DNA of 64,000 nucleotides from Palsa-883 sp963847615 (GCA_963847615.1 CAWKAN010000013.1:44135-108134); one strand, 5' to 3'. Positions 36,642 to 46,747 are shown, counted from the first letter of the stretch. Notes: generated from the letters alone by a model not told the origin. Program-made: numbers and translations.

Positions 36642-37895
36642 ATGAGTAACGACCCCATAGACGCTGAAACGCATCCCGCTGTGAGCCAGGTCGTGGCAAT
36701 CGAGCGCTGCAGCTCCGTGGCCGAGGTACTCCGGATATTCATGCGTCTCGGCTGCACCAGCTTCGGCGGACCGATCGCGCATCTCGGCTTCTACCGCGCC
36801 GAATTCGTCGAGCGGCGCAAATGGCTGGGCGAGGAAGAGTACGCCGACATCGTGGCGCTCTGCCAATCCCTGCCGGGACCCGCCAGCAGCCAGGTCGCGG
36901 CAACGATTGGCATCCTGCGCGCTGGCCTGCCAGGCGGTCTCGCAGCATGGTTTGGCTTCACCATGCCATCGGCTTTGGCGCTGATCCTGTTCGCGTACGG
37001 CGTCGGCGATATCGGCGATATCGCGCAGGCGGCATGGCTGCACGGTCTGAAGATCGTGGCGGTCGCGGTGGTGGCCCAGGCGCTCTGGGGGATGGCGCGA
37101 AACCTCTGTCCCGACCGCCAGCGCGTGACCATCGCCATCTGTATGGCGCTGCTGACGCTGGCCGTGCCGTCCGCTTTCGGTCAGGTGGCTGCTATCGCCA
37201 TCGGCGCCCTGATCGGCTGGATGTTCATCAAGGGGCCACCCAAGCCGGCGGTCGGCACGTTGGGGTTCTCGCTCAGCCGATACCTGGCAATCGGCGCGCT
37301 GATTGCTTTCTTTGCGCTGCTTGCCATCCTCCCGCTCGCGGCTGCGGTGACCGGCAATCACGTTGTCCAGTTGATTGACCGGTTCTACCGAGCGGGTTCG
37401 CTGGTGTTCGGCGGCGGCCACGTGGTGCTGCCGCTCTTGCAGCAGGCGGTGGTGCCGCCTGGCTGGATCGGCAATGACGGGTTCCTGGCCGGCTATGGTG
37501 CGGCGCAGGCGGTCCCTGGCCCGCTGTTCACCTTCGCCGCCTATCTCGGGACAGCGATGACACCGCAACCGAACGGTTGGCTGGGCGGCCTGATCTGCCT
37601 GGTGTCGATTTATCTGCCATCGTTCCTCCTGCTGCTGGGCGTGCTGCCATTCTGGGATGGGCTGCGCCGCGTCGAGGCGATCCAGGCAGCGCTTCGAGGG
37701 GTGAATGCGGCGGTCGTCGGCCTGTTGCTGTCGGCGCTGTACACGCCGGTGTGGACGAGCGCGATTATGACGCCGGCCGATTTTGGCATCGGGTTGCTGG
37801 CGTTCCTGCTGCTGATGTTCTGGCGTTTGCCACCATGGCTGGTCGTCATCCTTGGGGCTGTGGCCGCCGAAGCCGTATCTGTGGTGGGGACGTAG
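36642..37895 (+). CDS. chrA: Chromate transporter ChrA
   Basis: This 417-aa long-chain chromate transporter has two CHR domains: the first opens FMRLGCTSFGGPIAHLGFYR with CQSLPGPASSQVAATIG, and the second opens FYRAGSLVFGGGHVVLPLLQ with AQAVPGPLFTFAAYLG. These paired FGGP/FGGG and PGP motifs define the family, which exports chromate by the proton motive force. About ten or more TM segments cover the full length. It lies 25 bases after the EamA gene, so it probably shares the MerR-driven transcript. No chrB regulator is seen. Confidence 0.93.
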   Translation: MSNDPIDAETHPAVSQVVAIERCSSVAEVLRIFMRLGCTSFGGPIAHLGFYRAEFVERRKWLGEEEYADIVALCQSLPGPASSQVAATIGILRAGLPGGLAAWFGFTMPSALALILFAYGVGDIGDIAQAAWLHGLKIVAVAVVAQALWGMARNLCPDRQRVTIAICMALLTLAVPSAFGQVAAIAIGALIGWMFIKGPPKPAVGTLGFSLSRYLAIGALIAFFALLAILPLAAAVTGNHVVQLIDRFYRAGSLVFGGGHVVLPLLQQAVVPPGWIGNDGFLAGYGAAQAVPGPLFTFAAYLGTAMTPQPNGWLGGLICLVSIYLPSFLLLLGVLPFWDGLRRVEAIQAALRGVNAAVVGLLLSALYTPVWTSAIMTPADFGIGLLAFLLLMFWRLPPWLVVILGAVAAEAVSVVGT

Positions 37896-37990
37896 CGGGT
37901 CCGGAAAAATGCCCCGTATGATGCTAATCATATAGGATCGGATTGTTCGACAGTAAATTGAGGTAAGTCACCAACGAACTGGACCGCCCT

Positions 37991-38545
37991 ATGTCTCGCT
38001 TCTCCTTGGTTGCCATGACCGCCATGTTGACCGTGTTCGCAACCGCCGCGTCCGCCCAGCATGCCGGCATGATGGGCCATAATGCTTCGCTACCCATGTC
38101 GCAGCCCGATGCGCGGGAGGAGGTGCACTTTCCGCCCGAGATGCAGACCAATTTCCTGAAAAACATGCGCGATCATGTGGAGACGCTGGACGCCATCCTG
38201 CAAGCTGTGGCGGCCGGAGACTTCGCCAGCGCATCGAGGATCGCGACGGAACGTTTGGGGCTCGACTTACCAGCGGCGGCCGCGTGCAAGCCGGCCGACG
38301 CCGCCGCGAATGGTTCCGCGCCCATGCGCAAGCCGCCCGCGCCAGAGTCGGTGGATGCGATGATGGCCCTGTATATGCCGGAGCCGATGCGCGCGATCGG
38401 CCTGTCCATGCATACTTCGGCGAGCGAATTCGCGACGGTTGCCGCAGGGGCCGCGGCAACGCACGACACGGCTTCCGTCATCGCGGCGCTATCGCGCATC
38501 ACGCCCAACTGTGTCGCCTGCCACTCGGCTTATCGTCTGCGGTAG
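37991..38545 (+). CDS. Periplasmic c-type haem protein (C-terminal CxxCH)
   Basis: This 184-aa protein has a signal peptide (MSRFSLVAMTAMLTVFATAASA) and a mature helical part (MRDHVETLDAILQAVAAGDF, MHTSASEFATVAAGAAATHD). Near the end comes NCVACHSAYRLR, a haem-c motif with the cytochrome c' position. A Met/His-rich N-terminus (QHAGMMGHN) may bind metal. The role is unclear: electron carrier or gas/metal sensor. It is a single gene downstream of chrA with its own 95-base upstream gap. Confidence 0.8.
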   Translation: MSRFSLVAMTAMLTVFATAASAQHAGMMGHNASLPMSQPDAREEVHFPPEMQTNFLKNMRDHVETLDAILQAVAAGDFASASRIATERLGLDLPAAAACKPADAAANGSAPMRKPPAPESVDAMMALYMPEPMRAIGLSMHTSASEFATVAAGAAATHDTASVIAALSRITPNCVACHSAYRLR

Positions 38546-38653
38546 AACAGGCCGGCCGCGTAAGCGACGCTTCAAACCGATCGTTGATGCATATCAAGGG
38601 TATAACACCGATCTAGCCCTATTTTCAGTTTCCTCTGGTAGTGGAGGCTTGGG

Positions 38654-39913
38654 ATGGCGGTCTTGCCACTGCAGGAGTTGAGTCCCGACCTAGCGGCGGC
38701 ACCACGAACCGACGCCGCTCCGGCGCGGCAAGGCGCTCCATTACGACCGCGCTCTGGGCCCACAATGCTGCTACTGGCTGCGATCATCCTGGCCCTCTCA
38801 GGAGTTGGCTTCTGGACTTGGTCGCAGTTCGTGCGACCGGTTGAGGTGCGCATCGCACCTGTGCAGACGGATGTGCGTGAGCAAGTCTTCGGCCTCGGCA
38901 CGGTCGGCGCCCGCGTGGCGTCCAATGTGGGCTTCAAGGTCGCGGGGGTGCTGGTCGATCTCACGGCGGACCATGGCGACCATGTTCGGAGTGGGGCTGT
39001 CCTCGCGCGGCTCGATGCCCGCGATGTGGAAGCGCAGCTCGTGGCCGCCAGGGCGGGCGTATCCCAGGCAGAGGCGAATATTGGCAAGGCCCGAGCGGAC
39101 GAGGAGAGCGCACAGGCCAATCTCACCAACGCCCAGGCCGTCAGCGCCCGCCGCGCCGACCTTGCCCGCTCGGGATACGCCTCGAAGGAGGAGGCGCAGA
39201 GCACCGAGGCCGCGATGCGGGTGGCACGCGCAAACCTCGACGTGGCGGGCAGCGAGGTCGGCGTGGCGAACGCTGCGCTGGAGGCCGCAAAGGCACAGGT
39301 GGTGTTCGCGCAGGCCACACTGGACAATGACACGCTACGCGCGCCCTACGATGCCCTGGTCGTGGCCCGCAACCTGAACCTTGGCAGCATGCCGGTGCCG
39401 GGCCAGGCGGTGTTCAATCTGGTTGATCCGCAGACGATCTGGGTTCTGGGCTATGTCGACGAACGGCTGGCCGGATCGCTTCAGCTCGGCCAGAAGGCGG
39501 AGATCGTACTGCGCTCCCGCCCCGGGGAGCGCCTGGCGGGTCATGTCGCCCGGATCGAGATCCAGAGCGATCCGGTCAACGAGGAGCGGCTGGTCGACAT
39601 CGCCTTCGATGCCATCCCGGCCGACATCCATCTGGCCGAACAAGCGGAGGTGTTCATCGTCACCGGTGTCCTGCCGAGAGCCGTGCTGGTGCCGCAGACT
39701 GCCGTGAGCGGCCTAGCCGGCGAAGAAGGCATGGTGTGGACGGTGGAGCGGGGGCGGTTGGCGCAGCGGCGGGTTTCGTTCGGGCCGGAACTGGTGGACG
39801 GCAGGCTGCCGATCGTCGCGGGCCTGCCTGATGGCGCCGAGGTCGTGCTGGCGCCGCAGGCCGGGCTGCGCGTCGGGCGCGCCGCGACCGTGGCTGAAGA
39901 ACCGGCACCATGA
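38654..39913 (+). CDS. HlyD/RND-type periplasmic adaptor subunit
   Basis: This 419-aa membrane-fusion protein has a TM anchor (TMLLLAAIILALSGVGFWTW), lipoyl halves (GFKVAGVLVDLTADHGDHVR; DNDTLRAPYDALVVARNLNL), a long coiled-coil hairpin (residues about 125-230) and a beta-barrel and membrane-proximal end. It would link an inner-membrane ABC pump to the cell envelope. GGAGG six bases upstream supports ATG 38654. It overlaps the permease gene by 4 bases and forms an adaptor-permease-ATPase operon (MacAB/DevBCA-like). Confidence 0.88.
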   Translation: MAVLPLQELSPDLAAAPRTDAAPARQGAPLRPRSGPTMLLLAAIILALSGVGFWTWSQFVRPVEVRIAPVQTDVREQVFGLGTVGARVASNVGFKVAGVLVDLTADHGDHVRSGAVLARLDARDVEAQLVAARAGVSQAEANIGKARADEESAQANLTNAQAVSARRADLARSGYASKEEAQSTEAAMRVARANLDVAGSEVGVANAALEAAKAQVVFAQATLDNDTLRAPYDALVVARNLNLGSMPVPGQAVFNLVDPQTIWVLGYVDERLAGSLQLGQKAEIVLRSRPGERLAGHVARIEIQSDPVNEERLVDIAFDAIPADIHLAEQAEVFIVTGVLPRAVLVPQTAVSGLAGEEGMVWTVERGRLAQRRVSFGPELVDGRLPIVAGLPDGAEVVLAPQAGLRVGRAATVAEEPAP

Positions 39914-41052
39914 ACCTCGCGCTGCGCGATATGCGCCATAACATGCCGCGTTTCGCACTGACCGCGGTCGGGCTCGGGATGCTGCTCGGTGTCGTCATCG
40001 CCATGATGAGCATCTATGAAGGCGCGCTGGACGACGCGCTCCGCCTGCCGCGGGCGGCCAATCCCGATCTCTGGGTCGTGCAGCCGCGCACGCGTGGGCC
40101 GTTCGCCGAGCCCTCGCGGATCCCGCGCGACACGCGCGATCTGGTGCGGCGAATCCCCGGCGTGGCGAAGGCCGGCGCCGTGACGTTTCAAACGGTGCAG
40201 ACCACGGCGGCAGGCAAACCGTACCGCTTCTTCCTGGAAGGCTATGAGATCGGCCGTCCCGGCGGACCGATCAACATCAGCTCGGGCCATGGACTTACAG
40301 AGAGCCACTACCAGATTGTCGTGGACGCTTCTTCCGACCTGATGCTGGGGGCACGGATACCGCTTGGTCCGTATAACGAGCTCTTCACGGTCGTGGGCCT
40401 GACCACCGGAATGGTGACATCCGCCGGCGATCCGGTCGGCTGGGTCACGCTGCTCGACGCGCAGTCGCTACAGTTTGAGGTACCGCCAGCGCTGGAGCGG
40501 CGCGAGGAGGCGGCGGGGCGGAAGCCGCCGACCACCGCGGACATCAATGCGGTGCTGGTGTCGCTGCACCCCGGTGTGCCGACTGCCGGTGTCGCGGAGG
40601 AGATCGAGCGCTGGAAGCATCTGTCCGCTGTCACGGAGCCGCAGCAGGAGGAGTATCTGACGAAGTTCGTGATCGAGAAGATGCAACGTCAGCTTGGCAT
40701 GTTCATGGCGATCCTGATCGCGGTCTCGGCGGTAATCATCGCGCTCATCATCTACACGCTCACCATGGACAAGCTGCGCTCGATCGCCACGCTCAAACTC
40801 ATCGGCGCACCGGACCGCACGATCGTCAGCCTCATCGTGCAGGAGGCGCTGGTGCTCGGCGTCGGCGGATTTGCCATTGGCTTGGTGCTGATCCTGGAGA
40901 TCAAAGATATTTTCCCCCGCCGCCTGCTAGTCGAGCCGCGTGACGTCGCGATCCTGTTCGGCGTCGTGGTCGCCGTCTGCCTGCTCGGCTCCGTACTCGG
41001 CGTTCGCGCGGCCGTCAAAATCGATCCGGCGAAGGCCCTGGCCAGTGGCTGA
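39910..41052 (+). CDS. FtsX-family ABC permease
   Basis: This 380-aa protein has one N-terminal TM (TAVGLGMLLGVVIAMMSIYE), a large periplasmic domain (residues about 45-250) and three C-terminal TMs (MFMAILIAVSAVIIALIIYT; EALVLGVGGFAIGLVLIL; VAILFGVVVAVCLLGSVLG): the MacB/FtsX architecture. It is the pump permease partner of the adjacent adaptor and ATPase. The substrate is unknown; metals, lipids or peptides are all possible. Its stop overlaps the ATPase start by eight bases. Confidence 0.88.
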   Translation: MNLALRDMRHNMPRFALTAVGLGMLLGVVIAMMSIYEGALDDALRLPRAANPDLWVVQPRTRGPFAEPSRIPRDTRDLVRRIPGVAKAGAVTFQTVQTTAAGKPYRFFLEGYEIGRPGGPINISSGHGLTESHYQIVVDASSDLMLGARIPLGPYNELFTVVGLTTGMVTSAGDPVGWVTLLDAQSLQFEVPPALERREEAAGRKPPTTADINAVLVSLHPGVPTAGVAEEIERWKHLSAVTEPQQEEYLTKFVIEKMQRQLGMFMAILIAVSAVIIALIIYTLTMDKLRSIATLKLIGAPDRTIVSLIVQEALVLGVGGFAIGLVLILEIKDIFPRRLLVEPRDVAILFGVVVAVCLLGSVLGVRAAVKIDPAKALASG

Positions 41053-41785
41053 TACGCTGAATGCCCCCCCACCCCAGCCGCGCGTGGAGTTGCGGGGCAT
41101 CTGCAAGCATTTCGGTTCGGGTGACACGCGCGTCGACGCACTGGTGGATATCTCCCTCACCGTCCACGCGGGGGAGACTGTCGGGCTGCGCGGGCCGAGC
41201 GGGTCGGGCAAGAGCACCTTGCTGAACGTCATCGGCTGCGTCATCGAACCGAGCACCGGCTGGATGCGGTTGGACGGCGTGCCCGTTTACGATGGGCGCT
41301 GGCTGCGACGCGATCTGCGCAGGCTGCGCCTGGAGAAGATCGGCTTCATCTTCCAGACCCACAATCTTCTGCCGTTCCTCAATGCCACCGAGAACGTCTC
41401 AGAGGCCATGGAACTCGCGGGCACTCCACCACGCCAGGCGCGCACGCGGGCCGAGGCACTTTTGGACTACCTCGGGGTGGGCAAACGCAAGCACGCCATG
41501 CCAGGCACCCTGTCCGGCGGTGAGGCCCAGCGTGTCGCCATTGCCCGTGCGCTGGCCAACAGTCCGCGTATCATCCTTGCCGATGAACCCACCGCGCCGC
41601 TCGATACGCAGCGCGCTGGTGTGGTGATGGATCTGCTGCGGCGCATCGCCGTTGACCAGCAGGCCGCGGTGCTGGTGGTGACACACGACGAGACGATCTT
41701 CGACCGGTTCGACCGCTTGCTGCAGTTTCGCGACGGGCGGCTCGAGGGAGAGGTGGCTTCCTCCGGCGCTCTGGCAGGGACGTAA
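41045..41785 (+). CDS. ABC transporter ATPase (MacB/LolD-like)
   Basis: This 246-aa ATPase has Walker A GPSGSGKSTL, Q-loop GFIFQTHNLLPF, signature TLSGGEAQRVAIARAL, Walker B RIILADEPTAPLD and H-loop VLVVTHDE. It starts at GTG 41045, inside the end of the permease gene, giving MADTLNAPPPQPRVELRG. It powers the adaptor-permease complex upstream. Confidence 0.92.
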   Translation: MADTLNAPPPQPRVELRGICKHFGSGDTRVDALVDISLTVHAGETVGLRGPSGSGKSTLLNVIGCVIEPSTGWMRLDGVPVYDGRWLRRDLRRLRLEKIGFIFQTHNLLPFLNATENVSEAMELAGTPPRQARTRAEALLDYLGVGKRKHAMPGTLSGGEAQRVAIARALANSPRIILADEPTAPLDTQRAGVVMDLLRRIAVDQQAAVLVVTHDETIFDRFDRLLQFRDGRLEGEVASSGALAGT

Positions 41786-41859
41786 CGATGGACCCGCCAT
41801 CACCGGATCGGCTTGCGGCAACGCCAATGCTGCTCGGCCTGGACAGAGGAGGTTTTGCC

Positions 41860-42849
41860 ATGATCCGCGGGTTCCGTAGGGCCGGATGGCGTAATTTCCC
41901 GACGGCGCGCCATCGTACTCGGTCGAACGCGATCCGCGATATCCCATTCTATGCCGCTGCGGCCGCGTGCGCACTTCTGGCGTTCACAGCTCAGGCTAGC
42001 GCCGCCCCCCCAAGTACCACCGTGGATTTTCAACCCATGATCAGCACCGGACTCGCGGCGAAACATCCATTCGAAGCCTGGTTCGTTTTCGACAAGTCCT
42101 CGGAGCCGAGCGTGCCGGGTTACGCGGTGCCGGCCGGAACGACAGTACGGATTACGTTTCCACGGCAGTTCACGCCACTGATCGATCATCCGCATCTTGA
42201 GGGCGCCCTGCTGCATGGTTGGCCCCAGGGCGCCATTCCGGCGCCGTTCAGCGTGACGCAGGATGCTGGCAACCCGCAGGTTGTCGATGTTCGGATCGAT
42301 CAGGCGATTGCGAGCGGCCCACCGGAAGCACCGGGCCTGAAAGCCATTCATGTGCGGACTGGCGAGATCAATCCAACATTGCCGGGCGACTACCCGATCA
42401 GCGTGCAATTCATCAATGCCGGGCCGCTCTCCGGAACGACGAAGGCTATCGCGCATATCACCGAAAGGCCTTTACCGAACGTGGCCGCGTATAATCAGCT
42501 GCATCAGGGCAAGGACAAGGACTGGCAGCGTGTGAGGGCCGGTTCTGACGCGATGCTGCCGATTGACTTCCTGGTGACGCTCCCGGACGAGGCCCGATCC
42601 TCGATCGCTCTCACGCCGTCTGCCGAAGGCAGTTTAAGCATTCTGTGCGACGGCAAGCCGATCGGCTCGATCGTTGTGAAAGGCGTGCCCGTGATGCTTA
42701 CGCCCCAGGCTTTGGGTCCGGGCTTCTCGCGACTCGAAATCGTGGAGGTTCGCGCCAAGGCGGGCATGACACCAGGAACAGCCGAGATAGTCGCGGCGCT
42801 TGAAGGCGGAACCCAATATGTCATCAATCTTGTCGTCGAACGGCCGTGA
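41860..42849 (+). CDS. Hypothetical exported protein
   Basis: This 329-aa protein is of no family I recognise. A basic N-terminus and a hydrophobic stretch (FYAAAAACALLAFTAQASAA) form a signal peptide ending near residue 50. The rest is strand-rich (VRITFPRQFTPLID, DYPISVQFINAGPL, TQYVINLVVERP), soluble and likely periplasmic or secreted. ATG 41860 is preferred with GAGGAGG seven bases upstream; the frame is open from 41788. It follows the ABC operon by 75 bases and overlaps the start of the P-type ATPase gene, so it may be part of the same unit. Confidence 0.65.
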   Translation: MIRGFRRAGWRNFPTARHRTRSNAIRDIPFYAAAAACALLAFTAQASAAPPSTTVDFQPMISTGLAAKHPFEAWFVFDKSSEPSVPGYAVPAGTTVRITFPRQFTPLIDHPHLEGALLHGWPQGAIPAPFSVTQDAGNPQVVDVRIDQAIASGPPEAPGLKAIHVRTGEINPTLPGDYPISVQFINAGPLSGTTKAIAHITERPLPNVAAYNQLHQGKDKDWQRVRAGSDAMLPIDFLVTLPDEARSSIALTPSAEGSLSILCDGKPIGSIVVKGVPVMLTPQALGPGFSRLEIVEVRAKAGMTPGTAEIVAALEGGTQYVINLVVERP

Positions 42850-45207
42850 TCACGATGGAGGGATCCCGCCTCCGGAGTCTTTGCCGGTTGCCGCGACCCC
42901 GATAGGCTTGACGACTGCCGAGGCGCGTCAGCGCCGTGGTGAATTCGGCCTGAATATCGTCGCCGAGAAAGCCGCGCCGCGCTGGCGCATTTTCCTCATG
43001 AAATTCTGGGGACCTGTCCCGTGGATGCTCGAAGCCGCGATCATCCTCCAGCTCGCGCTTGGTGAATACGTCGAAGCCTCGGTGGTTGGCGGGTTGCTGG
43101 TTTTCAACGCGACGCTCGGTCTCATCCAGGAGGGTCGGGCAAATGCCGCCCTGGCGGCGCTCAAGAGCCGGCTGGCGCCAACCGCCCTGGTCCGCCGTGA
43201 CGGCGAATGGCTGAAGCGCCCCGCCGCCGAACTCGTACCAGGCGATGCGATCAGACTGCCTTTGGGCGCCTTAGTTCCCGCCGATGCCACCATCGCGTCG
43301 GGCGCCGTCATGGTCGATCAGTCGATGCTCACCGGCGAATCCGTTCCGGTCAACGCGAACCCTGGCAACCCGGTCTATGCGGGTTCCCTGGTGCGCCGTG
43401 GGCAAGCGATCGCCGAGGTGACGGCAACCGGGGTGAAGACCAATTTCGGGCGGGCCGCCGAACTCGTGCGCCTAGCCCATGCCGCCAGCACCGAGCAAGC
43501 GGCCATTTTCGCGGCGACACGGAACCTCGCCATCGTGAATGGCACCATCGCTGTTTCGATCGTCGTCTACGCCTATGCCGTGGCCTTGCCTGTCTCCGAT
43601 CTGGTTCGCCTGGGCCTTACGGCCCTGCTGGCCACGATCCCGGTGGCGCTGCCGGCGACATTTACGCTGTCGGCCGCCTTCGGGGCACAAGCCCTGGCCC
43701 GTCGCGGCGTTCTCCTGACCCGCCTCTCCGCCGCCCATGAGGCAGCCGCTATGGACGTGCTGTGTGCCGACAAGACGGGCACATTGACACGCAATGCGCT
43801 GGAGGTCGCCGAGGTCGTCGCGATGTTCGGCTTCGATCGGGGGCGTGTGCTGGCGCTCGCGGCGCTGGCGAGTTCCGAGGCGGACCAGGATCCGATCGAC
43901 GGCGCCATCCGAGCCGCCGCCGCCAAGGAATCCGGAGGCACCGCGACCGAACCTGTAACGCGATTCGTCCCCTTCGATCCGACAACCAGGATGTCCGAGG
44001 CCTTCGCCCGTGATCGCGACGGAGGCGAACTCCGGATCATCAAGGGTGCGTTCGAGGTGATTGCGCGGCTGGCGGAGACACCCGCGAATGCCAGCCATCT
44101 CGTGAACGATCTGGCCAACCGGGGGCATCGGGTCATCGCCGTTGCCGTGGGGGCACCGCAGTCGCTGCGCCTTACGGGTCTCATTGCGATCAGTGACCCG
44201 CCGCGCGAGGACACGGCCGAACTGATCGCGACACTGCGCGACATGCATGTCCGCACCGTCATGGTAACCGGAGAACTCGCCGGTCACGGCGGCGGCGATC
44301 GCTCGAAGAAGTTGGCATTGACGGCGCCGTTTGCCCGCCCGATCGAATGTCCAGTTCGTCCGGGATCAACGAGTTCGGGGCCTATGCCCGTGTGGTGCCT
44401 GAGGAGAAGTATCGGTTGGTGAAGGCCCTGCAAGATCACGACCACGTGGTCGGGATGTGCGGCGATGGGACCAACGACGCGCCTGCGCTGCGGCAGGCGC
44501 AGATCGGCATAGCGGTTTCCTCGGCAACCGACGTCGCCAAGGCCGCGGCCGGGATGGTGATGACGGAGCCCGGGCTTGCGGGCATCGTTTTCGCCGTCCG
44601 CGAGGGTCGGATCGGGTTCCAGCGACTCCTCACCTATACGTTCAACATGCTGGTGAAAAAGATCGAGATCGTCCTGTTTCTCGCGATCGGGCTTGGCCTG
44701 ACGGGTCACGCGGTCATGACGCCGGTCCTTATGGTGCTGATGGTGTTGACGAATGATTTTCTCAGCATGTCGCTCACCACCGACCGCGCGAGTTTCGCGC
44801 CCTCTCCCAGCATATGGCGGATGGACAACATCACCCGCGCCGCCGTGGTACTCGGGGTGTGCAAGCTCGGTTTTTCGACCGCGATGCTGGCAATCGGAAA
44901 ATTCAAACTCGAACTTGGGCTGGAAGAACTCCAAACTTTAGCGTTCGTCACCCTGGTGTTCGGCAATCAGGCATTGCTGTACGTTCTCCGGGAACGGCGC
45001 CACATGTGGCGCTCCAAACCCGGCGCGTGGGTTCTTGCATCATCCGCCCTCGACATCGGCTCCGCATCGGCCCTTGCCTTGTCGGGCACGTTGATGGCGC
45101 CGTTGCCGATGGGAATCGCGGTCGCGGTCTTCGCTGCCGCCGCGGCATTTGCCGTGGCCCTCGATCAGATCAAGGTGCCGGTCATGCGGGCATTCAAGAT
45201 CGAGTAG
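42818..45207 (+). pseudogene. P-type ATPase (P3A proton/cation type), frameshifted at 44270-44310
   Basis: This is a cation-pumping ATPase: actuator loop DQSMLTGESVPV, phosphorylation site CADKTGTLTRNAL, hinge CGDGTNDAPALRQA, and TMs at both ends (EAAIILQLALGEYVEA; VMTPVLMVLMVLTNDFLSM). The short N-terminus without metal-binding domains and the LTGESVPV/TNDFLSM features match plasma-membrane H+-ATPase-like P3A proteins. The sequence is sound up to RTVMVTG (44268), then SPVTAAAIA, VGIDGAVCPPDRM and the rest lie in successive other frames, so at least two indels separate the two halves. ATG 42818 lies within the previous gene; no better in-frame start is seen. The break is not in a GGCCGG-type stretch and includes altered bases, so real decay is likely. 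Confidence 0.85.
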
Positions 45208-45213
45208 CACAAT

Positions 45214-45813
45214 ATGACACCCACAGATCGGATGGAGCATGCAAGCCGGCCGTGGTGGCGGTCCTGCGGAGTATGGTGGTTTGGCCTCATCGCCGTGATG
45301 GGCGTCCTGGCCATTGCAATGATCGTCATGGTCGAAGCCGGAAAACTGCCCTGGACGCCCTATAGCCAGTTTCTTGATCAACTCGAGGCCGACAACGTCG
45401 CAAGCGTTACATTCCGGGGAACGGAAATGGACGTTCGTTTGCGACATCCATTGGCCCGCGAATCCTTGGCCGCCTCAGGGCAGCCAAACACCATCATCAG
45501 CCGCGTTCCCGACATCGGCGATCCCATGCTAGTCGCGGAGTTGCGCAGGCAGCATGTCGTGATCGACGTCTACGCGCCGTCTGTGTGGACGTCACTGGTC
45601 GCACGTGTCCCGTGGGCAATGGTACTATTCATCGGTGCGATGATGATCGCCGGCGTCATCAAACTGCTGCGCGGAGGCCGGGCATCGCCGAGGTCCACCA
45701 CGTCCAAGATGCCGACATTTGGAATGATGGGACTGATCGCGGGCTGGTTTGCGAAGCAACCTCACGTCACGAGATCACTCACCGACGATAACGATCAGCC
45801 GAAGACTGATTAG
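45214..45813 (+). CDS. FtsH N-terminal (extracellular) domain-only membrane protein
   Basis: This 199-aa protein has two TM segments (WWFGLIAVMGVLAIAMIVMV; AMVLFIGAMMIAGVIKLL) flanking a periplasmic domain (KLPWTPYSQFLDQLEADNVASV...VTFRGTEMDV), which is the FtsH_ext pattern. After the second TM it follows the FtsH linker (MPTFGMMGLIAGW) but ends without any AAA+ or protease domain. It might be a decoy or adaptor that joins FtsH hexamers, or simply a truncated gene. It starts six bases after the ATPase stop. Confidence 0.75.
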   Translation: MTPTDRMEHASRPWWRSCGVWWFGLIAVMGVLAIAMIVMVEAGKLPWTPYSQFLDQLEADNVASVTFRGTEMDVRLRHPLARESLAASGQPNTIISRVPDIGDPMLVAELRRQHVVIDVYAPSVWTSLVARVPWAMVLFIGAMMIAGVIKLLRGGRASPRSTTSKMPTFGMMGLIAGWFAKQPHVTRSLTDDNDQPKTD

Positions 45814-45835
45814 AACGCACCGGACCCATCCCGGC

Positions 45836-46740
45836 TCACTCCGGTACGTGCGCCGACATCTGGGCAAATCGCCCGGATACGACGGCCGCGGTGCCTGCCA
45901 CAAAGAACACCGACAGCAGCAATCCGCTCAATGTCACCAGAAAATCCGCTGCGGCATCCGGATTGGGCCCGATGCCGTAGCCGAGACCAAGAGAGGCCAC
46001 CGTCCATAGCAGTCGCCCCACGAAGGCCAACGCCAGGAACTCGGGCAGACGATAGTGACCCGCACCGGCCAACAAACTCATGATCGAGCCGAGAGAGGGG
46101 ACGAGGGTCCGCGTTAGGAGCACCGTCAGCGCGCCCCACCGGTCGAGCAGAGCCTGAACTCGAGCCCGTCGCGCTCGCGTATACCCCAGCCAGACTCCTT
46201 GCCGCTCCAGAACTCCCCGGTCGAGCCAGCGCCCGAGACCATAGGCCGCGGTATCGCCGAGAACCGAAGCCGCCACGGCAACCGCTCCTGCCCATAGCCA
46301 GGTCATCCGCCCCTGAGCGATGAACGAGCCAGCGACGACTGTTGCGAGCTCGTCCGGCAGCGGAGCGCCGAGGGCGCAAAGCAGGAGCGTCAGCCCGAGG
46401 ACGGGATAGCCATAGACCAGCAGGGCGGTCAGAGCCGCATCGCTGATCGTGGCAAGCCAGGTGGCTCGCTCACCCGTTCCGTCCGACCTGGCGACGGGCA
46501 CCAACTCCGCTATCACACGCTGAACGCGCTGCGTGTAATCGAATGGCGCTTGCCCATTCTGCTCGGCAACCGACTTCAGGCTCGTGCCAGGATCAGCCCC
46601 CGCGGGCAGACCGAGACGGGTGATCAGCACTGCCGGAGACGTCCCATACGTTACCGCTATACCGCTATATAGTCGAGCGTCATCCATGGCCGGATGCTAC
46701 TCGTCATCGGCGATCCGGCGTCATAGGCGGATCGCAGTAA
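45836..46740 (-). pseudogene. DedA-family membrane protein, 3' fragment cut by IS66
   Basis: This is the larger part of a DedA-family gene: LITRLGLPAGADPGTSLKSV, then the DedA core (LLCALGAPLPDELATVVAGS, AASVLGDTAAYGLGRWLD, SLGSIMSLLAGAGHYRLPEF). DedA proteins act in membrane lipid and proton-motive-force homeostasis. The upstream reading LLRSAYDAGSPMTSSIRPWM to 46740 joins the 5' fragment at 48346-48458 once IS66 and one copy of its 8-bp target repeat are removed. A second lesion, the tandem duplication ACCGCTAT at 46653-46668, shifts the frame. An internal ATG at 46687 leaves a 283-aa open frame that could still make a shortened protein. Confidence 0.8.
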
Positions 46741-46747
46741 CAGAAAT

